The notes under the pieces: model-generated | Told to the model about the DNA's origin: nothing | The model's input: the letters and a program-made list of their open reading frames with translations, nothing else | The model's database searches: none | In this document: in pieces, positions 1 to 7,900 of the stretch | Numbering within the stretch: the stretch's first letter is position 1 | Layout of the letters: each line of letters opens with the position of its first letter | Assembly (NCBI GenBank): GCA_905234765.1 | Contig: CAJOIF010000019.1 | Location: 13,610 to 77,609 of the forward strand | Source of the DNA: an uncultured Bacteroidales bacterium | GTDB taxonomy: Bacteria; Bacteroidota; Bacteroidia; Bacteroidales; F082 | Length of the DNA: 64,000 nucleotides | Direction of reading: 5' to 3' | Translations under genes and position numbers: made by a program

Positions 1-581
1 TCGTCGTGGCTCCGCCTGCGGTGAGCGTGTCGGCCACCAAGATGAACGTGGTGTATCGTGGTATCGACAACCCGATTGCCGTTGGTGGTGGTGTCGGTGG
101 CGAGATTTCGGCCTCGGCCAGCAGTGGCTCGTTGACCAGAACGGGTAATGGTACCTACAACCTGCGTCCCGGTGAGGCCAACGAAGTGACCATTAGTGTC
201 ACCTCTGCTGGTTCCAGCCTCGGTAGCATGAAGTTCCGCGTGAAAGACCTTCCGAAGCCTACGGCCCTTATCCGTAACGTGGTCAATGGTCAGGTTTCGA
301 AGAGCGCTCTGCTTGCCGCCAACCGCGTGGAAGCTGAGATGAAGGACTTCGACTTCGACGGTGTCCATTATGATGTGGTCGCCTATACTTTCCGTTACAA
401 GACCAAGAGCGGTACTACCAAGGAAGCCAAGGCTACCAGCGGTGCTTTCAACGATGAGATCAAGAATGCAATCAGTCAGTCCAATGTGGGCGATATGTTT
501 GTGTTCACCGCCATTCAGGTGAGAGGTAACGACGGCAAGACCAAGACCTTGGACACCCCGATTGGTGTTGAAATCAAGTAA
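1..581 (+). CDS. gldM: GldM/PorM, C-terminal part (gene runs off the window start)
   Basis: This is the last 190 or so residues of GldM, whose long periplasmic arm joins the inner-membrane GldL motor to the outer-membrane GldK/GldN ring of the type IX secretion system. The visible part is a Ser/Thr/Gly-rich beta-domain protein with the GldM-type stretch VVNGQVSKSALLAANRVEAE and ends in GVEIK-stop. The reading frame is open to base 1, so the true start lies outside the window. gldN follows 21 bp downstream, the usual order in Bacteroidota, and this supports the call. The family assignment comes from recognised sequence and context. It predicts T9SS cargo in the genome, and one is present at 31619-33022. 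Confidence 0.88.
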   Translation, partial: VVAPPAVSVSATKMNVVYRGIDNPIAVGGGVGGEISASASSGSLTRTGNGTYNLRPGEANEVTISVTSAGSSLGSMKFRVKDLPKPTALIRNVVNGQVSKSALLAANRVEAEMKDFDFDGVHYDVVAYTFRYKTKSGTTKEAKATSGAFNDEIKNAISQSNVGDMFVFTAIQVRGNDGKTKTLDTPIGVEIK

Positions 582-602
582 GAATATTAAAACCTGAATA
601 AG

Positions 603-1445
603 ATGAAAAAGACAATTGTTTCCATGTTGACTCTTGTGGCGCTCTTCGGCGGCCTCAGCCTTTCGGCCCAAACCACCGATATCAAGGCTCCGAAGAATAG
701 CATCCTCTCCAGTCAGCAGGAAATCATGAACGAAAAAGCCCCATCACCGCTGCCCGTCATCGACGAGTCGAACGTGATGTGGAAAAAGACAGTGGTCAGG
801 GAAATTGACTTCCGCCAGAAGATCAACCAACCTTTCTACTATCCGATCAATCCGACCGAGGACTTGAGGAATTTCATCACTGTGATTTACGACGGTATTC
901 AGAGTGGCGATATCACTCCTTATCGCGTGGAGAATAACATTGATGATATGGTGACCCCGTTGACATTAGCCGATTTTGAGAAGGAAAACACCAAGATTGG
1001 CGACCCGCCGGTTATCTGGAAAGACGGCGAAGAAGTGCCCAATGAGATTATTTTCAAGGATCGTATGATCAATGTCACACGTTTGAGAATCAAGGAAGAC
1101 TGGTATTTTGACAAGAAATTGTCTCAGTTCCTGGTTCGCATCATCGCCTTGGGTCCTATTGTGGTCGATGATGACGGTGGTCTCTCACAGACCTGCTGGA
1201 TTCCCTACGAGGAGTCGAGAGATGTGTTGGCCAAGGCTTTTGCCTTCAACCGCAACAACTCGGCCCAGCGTCGTACCTATGATGAAGTGCTGCAGAAGCG
1301 TATCTTTGACAGCTACATCATCAAGGAGGAGAATGTTTACGACCGTTACATCAACTCCTATGCTTTCAACATCGATGCTCTCTATGAGTCAGAGCGCATC
1401 AAGAATGCCATGTTCGATTTCGAGCAGAGCCTTTGGGAGTATTGA
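603..1445 (+). CDS. gldN: GldN/PorN, type IX secretion ring protein
   Basis: This 280-residue secreted protein starts with a signal peptide (MKKTIVSMLTLVALFGGLSLSAQ, cleaved near residue 22). With GldK it forms the large periplasmic ring of the T9SS under the outer membrane. The family-typical stretch WKKTVVREIDFRQKINQPFY is present, as are WYFDKKLSQ and the conserved tail CWIPYEESRDVLAK. It lies 21 bp after gldM and is followed by a strong terminator at 1471, so it is the last gene of the gld operon. Length and order match the family and there is no sign of damage. Confidence 0.93.
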   Translation: MKKTIVSMLTLVALFGGLSLSAQTTDIKAPKNSILSSQQEIMNEKAPSPLPVIDESNVMWKKTVVREIDFRQKINQPFYYPINPTEDLRNFITVIYDGIQSGDITPYRVENNIDDMVTPLTLADFEKENTKIGDPPVIWKDGEEVPNEIIFKDRMINVTRLRIKEDWYFDKKLSQFLVRIIALGPIVVDDDGGLSQTCWIPYEESRDVLAKAFAFNRNNSAQRRTYDEVLQKRIFDSYIIKEENVYDRYINSYAFNIDALYESERIKNAMFDFEQSLWEY

Positions 1446-1470
1446 TGTTTGACACACATGACAATGAAAA

Positions 1471-1497
1471 GGACATCCACGAGGGTGTCCTTTTTTT
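1471..1497 (+). terminator. Rho-independent terminator after gldN
   Basis: A stem of about 8 bp (GGACATCC with GGGTGTCC, one wobble) with a 4-base loop is followed by seven T. It ends the gldM-gldN transcript. Confidence 0.85.
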
Positions 1498-1534
1498 GTG
1501 TCGTTTTGTGTCACTGCAGGGTGTAATACAAACA

Positions 1535-1566
1535 AAAAGAGCAGCAGAAACTTCTGTTGCTCTTTT
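1535..1566 (-). terminator. Terminator of the tRNA-Pro(GGG) unit
   Basis: The inverted arms AAAAGAGCAGCAG and CTGTTGCTCTTTT lie directly 3' of the minus-strand tRNA. On the minus strand the stem is followed by TTTTTG. Confidence 0.75.
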
Positions 1567-1567
1567 G

Positions 1568-1641
1568 TCGGAGTGGCCCGACTCGAACGGGCGACCGCTT
1601 GCACCCCATGCAAGAATGCTAGCCAACTGCACCACACCCCG
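1568..1641 (-). tRNA. tRNA-Pro, anticodon GGG
   Basis: Read on the minus strand, a 7-bp acceptor stem (CGGGGTG with CACTCCG, one G-U) and a T arm with loop TTCGAGT are clear. The anticodon stem CTTGC/GCAAG encloses the loop ATGGGGT, which puts GGG at positions 34-36, so it reads CCC/CCU codons. The discriminator is A and no CCA is encoded. A Bacteroidota -7 box lies just upstream at 1661-1668 and a terminator just downstream, so it is a monocistronic unit. A second proline tRNA (CGG) lies at the far end of the window. Confidence 0.95.
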
Positions 1642-1660
1642 ATTTCTCCAAATGAGGCTG

Positions 1661-1668
1661 CAAAGATA
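1661..1668 (-). promoter_or_regulatory. -7 box for tRNA-Pro(GGG)
   Basis: On the minus strand the bases read TATCTTTG, an exact TAnnTTTG match, about 20 bp before the tRNA 5' end. Confidence 0.7.
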
Positions 1669-1710
1669 CAAATGTTTTTCGAACTATTGTTCACTTTGCG
1701 AAAAAAAAGT

Positions 1711-1718
1711 TACCTTTG
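1711..1718 (+). promoter_or_regulatory. -7 box for trxB
   Basis: TACCTTTG fits TAnnTTTG, with a TTG-containing -33 region near 1687. The start codon lies about 48 bp downstream, after an A/C/T-rich leader containing AACTCTAAACT. Confidence 0.65.
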
Positions 1719-1766
1719 CAAAGAAATAACTCTCAACTATAAACTACCAACTCTAAACTAAGCAAA

Positions 1767-2708
1767 ATGGAACATATTGAATGTCTGATAATTGGTTCTG
1801 GACCAGCGGGCTACACCGGAGCCATTTACACCTGCCGTGCTGACGTGAAAACGGTCATCTACGAGGGTATGCAACCTGGTGGACAACTCACCCAAACCAC
1901 CGAAATCGAGAACTTCCCGGGTTATCCCAAGGGCATCAATGGCCCCGACATGATGGAAGACATCCGTCAGCAGGCGCTGCGTTTTGGTGCTGAGATTCGC
2001 GAAGGCGAGGTCACTAGTATAGATGTCAGTCAAAGACCCTTTAAAGTGACAACAGAATACGATGGCGAGCTTTTGGCTGACAGTATCATCGTCTCGACGG
2101 GTGCGGCGGCACGTTACTTGGGCTTGCCCTCCGAAGAAGAGTTCAAGGGCGGCGGTGTGTCGGCTTGTGCCACTTGCGACGGCTTCTTCTATAAAGGCAA
2201 GGATGTCGCTGTCGTGGGCGGTGGCGACACCGCTTGTGAAGATGCCACCTATCTCGCCAAGCTCTGCAACAAGGTGTATCTCATTGTCCGTCGTGATGTT
2301 TTGCGCGCCTCGAAGGCTATGCAGCACCGCGTGCTCAATACGCCCAACATTGAGGTTTTGTGGAAGCATCAAACCAAGGAACTCTTCGGCGAGCAGCAAG
2401 GCTTCATGAAGAAGTTGAAAGGGGCAGTGCTCTACCACAGTGACACCAAGGAAGAACGCACCATCTATGTGGACGGCTTCTTCGAGGCTATCGGCCATAC
2501 ACCCAATACGGAGCCTTTCAAGGGTATCCTTGACATGGACGAGGAAGGCTACATCATCACCAAACCTAAATCGACAGCCACCAACGTGGAGGGCATCTTC
2601 GCTTGCGGCGACTGTCAGGACCGTATCTATCGTCAAGCCATCGTCGCCGCTGGCACGGGAGCTATGGCGGGCATTGAGGTGGAAAGGTTTTTGGCGGAGA
2701 ATAAATGA
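1767..2708 (+). CDS. trxB: Thioredoxin-disulfide reductase
   Basis: A flavoprotein that passes electrons from NADPH to thioredoxin in the cytoplasm. The 313 residues contain the N-terminal FAD-binding GSGPAGYTGAIY motif, the redox-active Cys pair in SACATCDG (about residues 133-140), the NADPH-binding VVGGGDTACEDA stretch, and the C-terminal FAD contact GIFACGDCQD. The length is normal for low-molecular-weight TrxB. Its stop codon overlaps the next start by 4 bp (ATGA), so it is translationally coupled to the GSCFA gene. A Bacteroidota promoter lies just upstream. Confidence 0.97.
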   Translation: MEHIECLIIGSGPAGYTGAIYTCRADVKTVIYEGMQPGGQLTQTTEIENFPGYPKGINGPDMMEDIRQQALRFGAEIREGEVTSIDVSQRPFKVTTEYDGELLADSIIVSTGAAARYLGLPSEEEFKGGGVSACATCDGFFYKGKDVAVVGGGDTACEDATYLAKLCNKVYLIVRRDVLRASKAMQHRVLNTPNIEVLWKHQTKELFGEQQGFMKKLKGAVLYHSDTKEERTIYVDGFFEAIGHTPNTEPFKGILDMDEEGYIITKPKSTATNVEGIFACGDCQDRIYRQAIVAAGTGAMAGIEVERFLAENK

Positions 2709-3658
2709 TTCTTCAAACAGAAATAAAGATTCAACCTATGGAGCAGACTGTCACTTACGGCGATGGTCTGCTCTTCTTGGGTTCCTGTTTCGCCGACGAG
2801 GTGGGCGGCATTTGCTGTGGCTTGGGCTTTGATGCGCTGGTGAATCCTTTCGGCGTACTCTACAATCCCGCCAGCATCGCGCAATCGTTGGAACGACTGC
2901 ATAACGGCAAGCCGTTTTCGCATGACGACGTGATTGCGGTTGGTGAAGGACAATACTGCACTTTCAGCCACAACACGGCGTTTTGGAGGTCTTCTGAAAC
3001 CGAGCTTTTGGGAACGGTCAACCAAAGCCTTGCAGCAGCCCATGAGCATTTCAAAAAATCCAAATGGTTGGTAATCAGTTTGGGAACCTCATGGGTGTTT
3101 CGAAACAAGGAAAACGGTTTGGTGGTTTCAAATTGTCATAAACTACCTGCCAACCAATTTGAAAGAGAGTTGCTTCCGGTTGGAAAATCCGTTCAATGTC
3201 TTTCTGAAATTGTCGCACAACATCCTGAAAAACACGTCATTTTCACCGTGTCGCCGTTGCGGCACTTGAAGGATGGTTTGCACGAGAACCAATTGAGCAA
3301 AGCTGCCTTAATGCTGGCTGTGGATCAGGTCTGTAAAGATTTTAAGAATGCGTATTATTTCCCCGCCTACGAAATTCTCTTGGACGAATTACGAGACTAT
3401 CGTTTCTATAAGGAGGACATGGTGCATCCTACCGAACAGGCAGTACGTTACATCTGGGAACGTTTCATTGATTTTGCCATCGACCCCAAAGAAAAACCAG
3501 CCATGATAGCAGCCGTTGAATTGCGAAAGATGCTGCAACACAAGCCTTTATTCCCTGATAATGAAGCTTTTAAGAAGTTTGAATTGCAAAGAATCAAGAG
3601 AACAGAAGAAATTAAAAAGAATTATCCAAATGTCTGTTTGGAAAACCTAGTTTGTTGA
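2705..3658 (+). CDS. GSCFA domain protein
   Basis: A 317-residue cytoplasmic protein with the family-defining motif LGSCFADEVG near residue 25, followed by VNPFGVLYNPASI and FTVSPLRHLKDG. GSCFA proteins resemble SGNH/GDSL-type hydrolases. In Bacteroidota they form a widespread family of unproven function, and the motif suggests a Ser or Cys nucleophile. Its start overlaps the trxB stop by 4 bp, so the two are co-expressed, although no functional link to thioredoxin is known. No signal peptide is seen. The family call is firm and the activity is unknown. Confidence 0.9.
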   Translation: MILQTEIKIQPMEQTVTYGDGLLFLGSCFADEVGGICCGLGFDALVNPFGVLYNPASIAQSLERLHNGKPFSHDDVIAVGEGQYCTFSHNTAFWRSSETELLGTVNQSLAAAHEHFKKSKWLVISLGTSWVFRNKENGLVVSNCHKLPANQFERELLPVGKSVQCLSEIVAQHPEKHVIFTVSPLRHLKDGLHENQLSKAALMLAVDQVCKDFKNAYYFPAYEILLDELRDYRFYKEDMVHPTEQAVRYIWERFIDFAIDPKEKPAMIAAVELRKMLQHKPLFPDNEAFKKFELQRIKRTEEIKKNYPNVCLENLVC

Positions 3659-3708
3659 AAAAAAACTTCTATAATAAAAAATCCCTTTCTCTTTATCGCA
3701 TTATTTCC

Positions 3709-3716
3709 TAACTTTG
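3709..3716 (+). promoter_or_regulatory. -7 box for mutA
   Basis: TAACTTTG fits TAnnTTTG and leaves a leader of about 65 nt before mutA. I looked for a cobalamin riboswitch here and saw none; the leader is short and AT-rich. Confidence 0.65.
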
Positions 3717-3788
3717 CATTGGATTATGTACTGCTTTTTGCGTGTAAATTGAATATAATAATCAGAATATCAATTAAATAAACAACCA

Positions 3789-5639
3789 ATGGAAGAAAAA
3801 AAGAGACTCTTTGAGGAATTTCCACCCGTGAGTACCGAAGAATGGGAAGCGGTAATTGAGAAAGACCTCAAAGGAGCAGACTACAACAAAAAGCTGGTTT
3901 GGCGCACTGCCGAAGGCTTCAACGTGAGGCCTTATTATCGTGCCGAAAACCTAGCCGACATCCCTTGGACGGGTCAACAACCCAACGAATTCCCCTACGT
4001 CCGTGGCAACAAAGCAGAAGGCAACGAATGGCTCGTCCGTCAGGACATTACCGTGAAAGACGTTCATGAGGCCAACAAGATTGCCTTGAATGCCTTGAGC
4101 CGTGGCGCCAACAGCATCGGCTTCAAGTTGGAGTATGACAAGCCTTACGACACCATCGCTATCTCGACCTTGCTCAACGGCATTGACCAAAACGCTGTGG
4201 AAATCAACTTCTACAACAACAAGTATCACCTGCCGTTGCTGGAGATGCTGTCGAAGATTCCGGGCATCAAGGGTTCTCTCAACTATGACCCGTTGACGCG
4301 TTACCTGCGCCGTGGTGTGTGGTACATCACAGAGGGTGCCGATATGGAGCTGGCCTATATCGTGGTAAAAGCCGATATGCCTGGTTTCCAGACCATCGGT
4401 GTCAACAGCCATGTGTTCACCAACGCTGGTGCCACCATCGTTCAAGAGATGGCTTTCAGCTTGGCCGTGGGTGCCGAGTATTTAGACAAACTGACCGAAA
4501 AGGGCTTGACCGTCGATGAGATTGCTCCCAAGATGCGCTTCAACATGGCCGTCGGACAGAACTACTTCATGGAAATGGCCAAGATGCGCGCCTACCGTCT
4601 GTTGTGGGCCAACATCGTGAAGGCCTACGGCGGCAAGGAAGAGAACGCCAAGATGCACATCCACGCCACCAACGCCGAACTGGGCATGAGCCTCTATGAT
4701 GCTTACGTCAACATGCTGCGTACCACTTCGGGCACCATGTCAGCCGTCCTAGGCGGTGTGGATTCGTTCACGGTGCTGCCGTTCGACGCTCCGTTTGAGT
4801 TGCCCACCGACTTCGCCGACCGTATCGCCCGCAACCAGCAGCTCATCCTCAAGGAAGAGTCGCACTTCGACAAGGTGGCCGACCCCGCTGCAGGTTCCTA
4901 CTACATCGAGAACCTCACCGAGAGCTTGGCCGTGGCCGCTTGGGAATTGTTCAACAAGATCCAGGACGAAGGCGGTTACCTCGAAGCCGTCCGCAAGGGC
5001 ATGATTCAAGGCCTCATCAAGGAAAGCGCCGCCAAGAAGTTCAGCAACGTGGCCACGCGCCGCGAGACCATCCTCGGTACCAACCAATTCCCGAACTTCA
5101 CCGAAAGCCTGAAGTTCACGCCCGAGGCTTGGGTCTTCGAAGCCGACGACCGCCGCGACGAGAAAGCTGAGGTCGAGACCATCGTCACCTTCCGCGCTGC
5201 ACAACAGTTCGAGAAGCTGCGCTACGCCACCGATGTCTATGCACAGGACCACAAGCGTCCCGTCGCCTGGATGTTCACCTACGGCAACCTCGCCATGCGC
5301 AAGGCCCGCGCCAACTTCGCCTCCAACTTCTTCGCCTGCGCCGGCATCCAAGTGGTCGACAATCCAGGCTTCAAGACCTTGGACGAAGGTATTGCTGCCG
5401 CCCGCGAGGTGAAGCCTGAAATCTTGGTCATCTGCTCCTCCGACGAGGAATACGGCGAAGGCAACGCCCTCAAGATCTATGAGGAGTTGAAGAACGAGAC
5501 CATCGTGGTGCTGGCTGGTAACCCCGAAGGCATCGTCGACATTCTCAAAGAGGCTGGCTTGAAGTATTTCATCCATGTCAAGAGCAATGTCTTGGAGACT
5601 TTAAAGGAATTCCAAATGCAATTAGGTATAACAAAATGA
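3789..5639 (+). CDS. mutA: Methylmalonyl-CoA mutase, small (beta) subunit
   Basis: The non-catalytic partner of the heterodimeric B12-dependent mutase that interconverts succinyl-CoA and (R)-methylmalonyl-CoA. The 616-residue protein has the mutase TIM barrel (RYLRRGVWYITEGADMELAY, HIHATNAELGMSLYDAYVNM, VADPAAGSYYIE). Its C-terminal cobalamin-domain fold (about 480-610) lacks the DxHxxG histidine motif, as expected for the small subunit. The stop codon TGA is embedded in the first bases of repeat A, and mutB starts 90 bp on. With the operon at 7.9-12.6 kb it forms the succinate-to-propionate route. Confidence 0.95.
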   Translation: MEEKKRLFEEFPPVSTEEWEAVIEKDLKGADYNKKLVWRTAEGFNVRPYYRAENLADIPWTGQQPNEFPYVRGNKAEGNEWLVRQDITVKDVHEANKIALNALSRGANSIGFKLEYDKPYDTIAISTLLNGIDQNAVEINFYNNKYHLPLLEMLSKIPGIKGSLNYDPLTRYLRRGVWYITEGADMELAYIVVKADMPGFQTIGVNSHVFTNAGATIVQEMAFSLAVGAEYLDKLTEKGLTVDEIAPKMRFNMAVGQNYFMEMAKMRAYRLLWANIVKAYGGKEENAKMHIHATNAELGMSLYDAYVNMLRTTSGTMSAVLGGVDSFTVLPFDAPFELPTDFADRIARNQQLILKEESHFDKVADPAAGSYYIENLTESLAVAAWELFNKIQDEGGYLEAVRKGMIQGLIKESAAKKFSNVATRRETILGTNQFPNFTESLKFTPEAWVFEADDRRDEKAEVETIVTFRAAQQFEKLRYATDVYAQDHKRPVAWMFTYGNLAMRKARANFASNFFACAGIQVVDNPGFKTLDEGIAAAREVKPEILVICSSDEEYGEGNALKIYEELKNETIVVLAGNPEGIVDILKEAGLKYFIHVKSNVLETLKEFQMQLGITK

Positions 5640-5712
5640 CATGCGCCGCGAGATTGCGAGACACGAGACGAAGTTTGTCCCGCGTCCCGCGTCCCGAAGT
5701 TCCGAGTCAAAA
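5638..5712 (+). repeat. Heptamer inverted-repeat element, copy A (between mutA and mutB)
   Basis: The left arm contains GAGAC-type heptamers (GCGAGAT, TGCGAGA, CACGAGA) and the right arm GTCCCGC-type heptamers. The element ends with GTCAAAA just before the mutB ribosome-binding region. Its first base pair of GAC overlaps the mutA stop codon. Related copies lie at 12085, 27101 and 46249. Confidence 0.8.
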
Positions 5713-5729
5713 AAAGAAAGGAATAAACG

Positions 5730-7828
5730 ATGAAACCGAATTATAAAGACATCAACATCAACGCTATACCTAAGCACAATGGCTTGATTCTGCCGAATGG
5801 CGAGCTGTGGGAGACCCACGAACACATCATGGTGAAGCCTGCCTACACCGAGAAAGACCTCGAAGGCATGGAGCACCTCAACTATGCCGCTGGCATCGCC
5901 CCCTTCCTCCGTGGACCTTACATGCGTCCTTGGACCATCCGTCAGTACGCCGGTTTCTCCACCGCTGAGGAATCCAACGCCTTCTACCGCCGTAACATTG
6001 CGGCCGGTCAGAAGGGTTTGTCCGTGGCCTTCGACTTGGCCACCCACCGTGGCTACGACGCCGATCACGAACGCGTCATGGGTGATGTGGGTAAGGCTGG
6101 CGTGAGCATCTGCTCCGTCGAAGACATGAAGGTGTTGTTCGACCAGATTCCGCTGAACAAAATGTCCGTCTCCATGACCATGAACGGCGCTGTGTTGCCC
6201 GTTCTCGCCTTTTATATCGTCGCCGCCTTGGAGCAGGGTGCCAAGTATGAAGAGTTGCAAGGCACCATCCAGAACGACATCCTGAAGGAGTTCATGGTGC
6301 GTAACACCTATTGCGCATCATCGCCGACATCTTCGAGTTCACCTCGCAGAACATGCCGAAGTTCAACAGCATCTCCATCTCGGGCTACCACATGCAGGAA
6401 GCCGGTGCCACCTCCGACATCGAAATGGCCTACACCCTGGCCGACGGTTGGGATTACCTCCGCACCGGTGTGAAGGCTGGTTTGGACATCGACGCTTTTG
6501 CGCCGCGTCTGTCCTTCTTCTGGTGCTCGGGTATGAACCACTTTATGGAGATTGCCAAGATGCGTGCCGCTCGTATGCTGTGGGCCAAGATCGTGCGCAC
6601 CTTCAACCCAAAGAATGCGAAGTCACTGGCCCTGCGTACCCACACGCAGACCTCCGGCTGGAGCCTCACCGAGCAAGACCCGTTCAACAACGTGGCGCGT
6701 ACTTGTATCGAGGCTATGGGCGCCGCCTTGGGTCACACCCAGTCGCTGCACACCAACGCCTTGGACGAAGCCATCGCTCTGCCCACCGACTTCAGCGCCC
6801 GTATCGCTCGTAACACCCAAATCTACATTCAGGAAGAGACCAACGTTTGCCGCGTGGTTGACCCATGGGCAGGTTCTTACTATGTGGAGAGCCTCACCCA
6901 TGAGATTGCCCACCGCGCTTGGAACCACATCCAGGAGGTGGAAGCCATGGGTGGCATGGCCAAAGCCATCGAGACCGGTCTGCCGAAGATGCGTATCGAG
7001 GAAGCCTCGGCCCGTAAGCAGGCACAAATCGACTCGGGTCGCGAGACCATCGTCGGTATCAACAAGTACCGCCTCGACCACGAAGACCCCATCGAGACCC
7101 TGGAAATCGACAACACCGCCGTGCGTGAGTCGCAGATCAAGCGCTTGAAGGAACTCCGCGCCAACCGCAACGAGGCCGACGTGCAGCGTTGCCTCGATGC
7201 CATCACCAAGTGCGCCGAGACCCACGAGGGCAACCTGCTGGCATTGGCCGTTGAAGCCGCCAAGTGCCGCGCTTCGCTGGGTGAGATTTCGATGGCTTGC
7301 GAGAAGGTCGCTGGCCGTTACAAAGCTGTTATCCGTTCAATCTCTGGAGTATATTCTATGGAAACGAAAAACGACGCAAGATTTGAGGAGGCCTGCAAGA
7401 TGGCCGACGAGTTCGCCAAGATGGAAGGCCGCCGTCCGCGTATCATGGTCGCCAAGATGGGTCAGGACGGACACGACCGTGGCGCCAAGGTGGTGGCCAC
7501 CGGTTATGCCGACATCGGCTTCGATGTGGATATGGGACCCTTGTTCCAGACGCCCGCTGAGGCTGCCAAGCAAGCTGTTGAGAACGACGTCCACATCATG
7601 GGCGTGAGTTCACTGGCCGCAGGTCACAAGACCCTGGTGCCTCAGGTCATCGAAGAGTTGGAGAAGCTCGGTCGTCCTGACATCATGGTCACCGTTGGTG
7701 GTGTAATTCCCGCACAGGACTACCAGTTCCTGTATGACGCCGGCGCTGTGGCTATCTTCGGTCCCGGTACGCCTGTCAGCGAGTCAGCCATCAAGATGCT
7801 GGAGCTGCTGATTGCAGCGAGGAAATAA
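5730..7828 (+). pseudogene. mutB: Methylmalonyl-CoA mutase, large (alpha) subunit, frameshifted
   Basis: The catalytic, cobalamin-binding subunit of methylmalonyl-CoA mutase. It is read in two frames: 5730 to about 6310 ([18 protein letters not shown] to EFMVRNTY) and 6311 to 7828 ([19 protein letters not shown] onward). At the junction, family members have about seven residues of the type IYPPxPS before MRII. Their absence fits a 22-nt gap, which restores the frame and gives about 706 residues, close to the usual 715. The C-terminal B12 domain is intact, with the cobalt-ligand motif DGHDRG and a [15 protein letters not shown] segment. Being in the only mutA-mutB locus seen here, it is probably functional in the cell and the gap may be an assembly error. 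Confidence 0.85.
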
Positions 7829-7852
7829 AGTTCTCGCTAAATCCAAAACAAG

Positions 7853-7882
7853 AAAACCGCCTCGAAGTTTCGGGGCGGTTTT
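7853..7882. terminator. Bidirectional terminator between mutB and mmdB
   Basis: The AAAACCGCC and GGGCGGTTTT arms flank a loop that contains GAAGTTTC. A-rich and T-rich flanks on both sides let it serve the two convergent operons. Confidence 0.8.
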
Positions 7883-7900
7883 CATATTAATCAATGTAGA

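Noticed and set aside
1758..2636. A 292-residue open frame antisense to trxB
   Set aside because: It shadows a well-conserved gene and has no features of its own.
3717..3788. Cobalamin riboswitch before mutA
   Set aside because: The leader is only about 70 nt, with no B12-box-like sequence or long stem.
6300..6320. Programmed frameshifting in mutB
   Set aside because: Conserved residues are missing at the junction, so a simple ribosomal slip would not restore the protein. There is no slippery heptamer.
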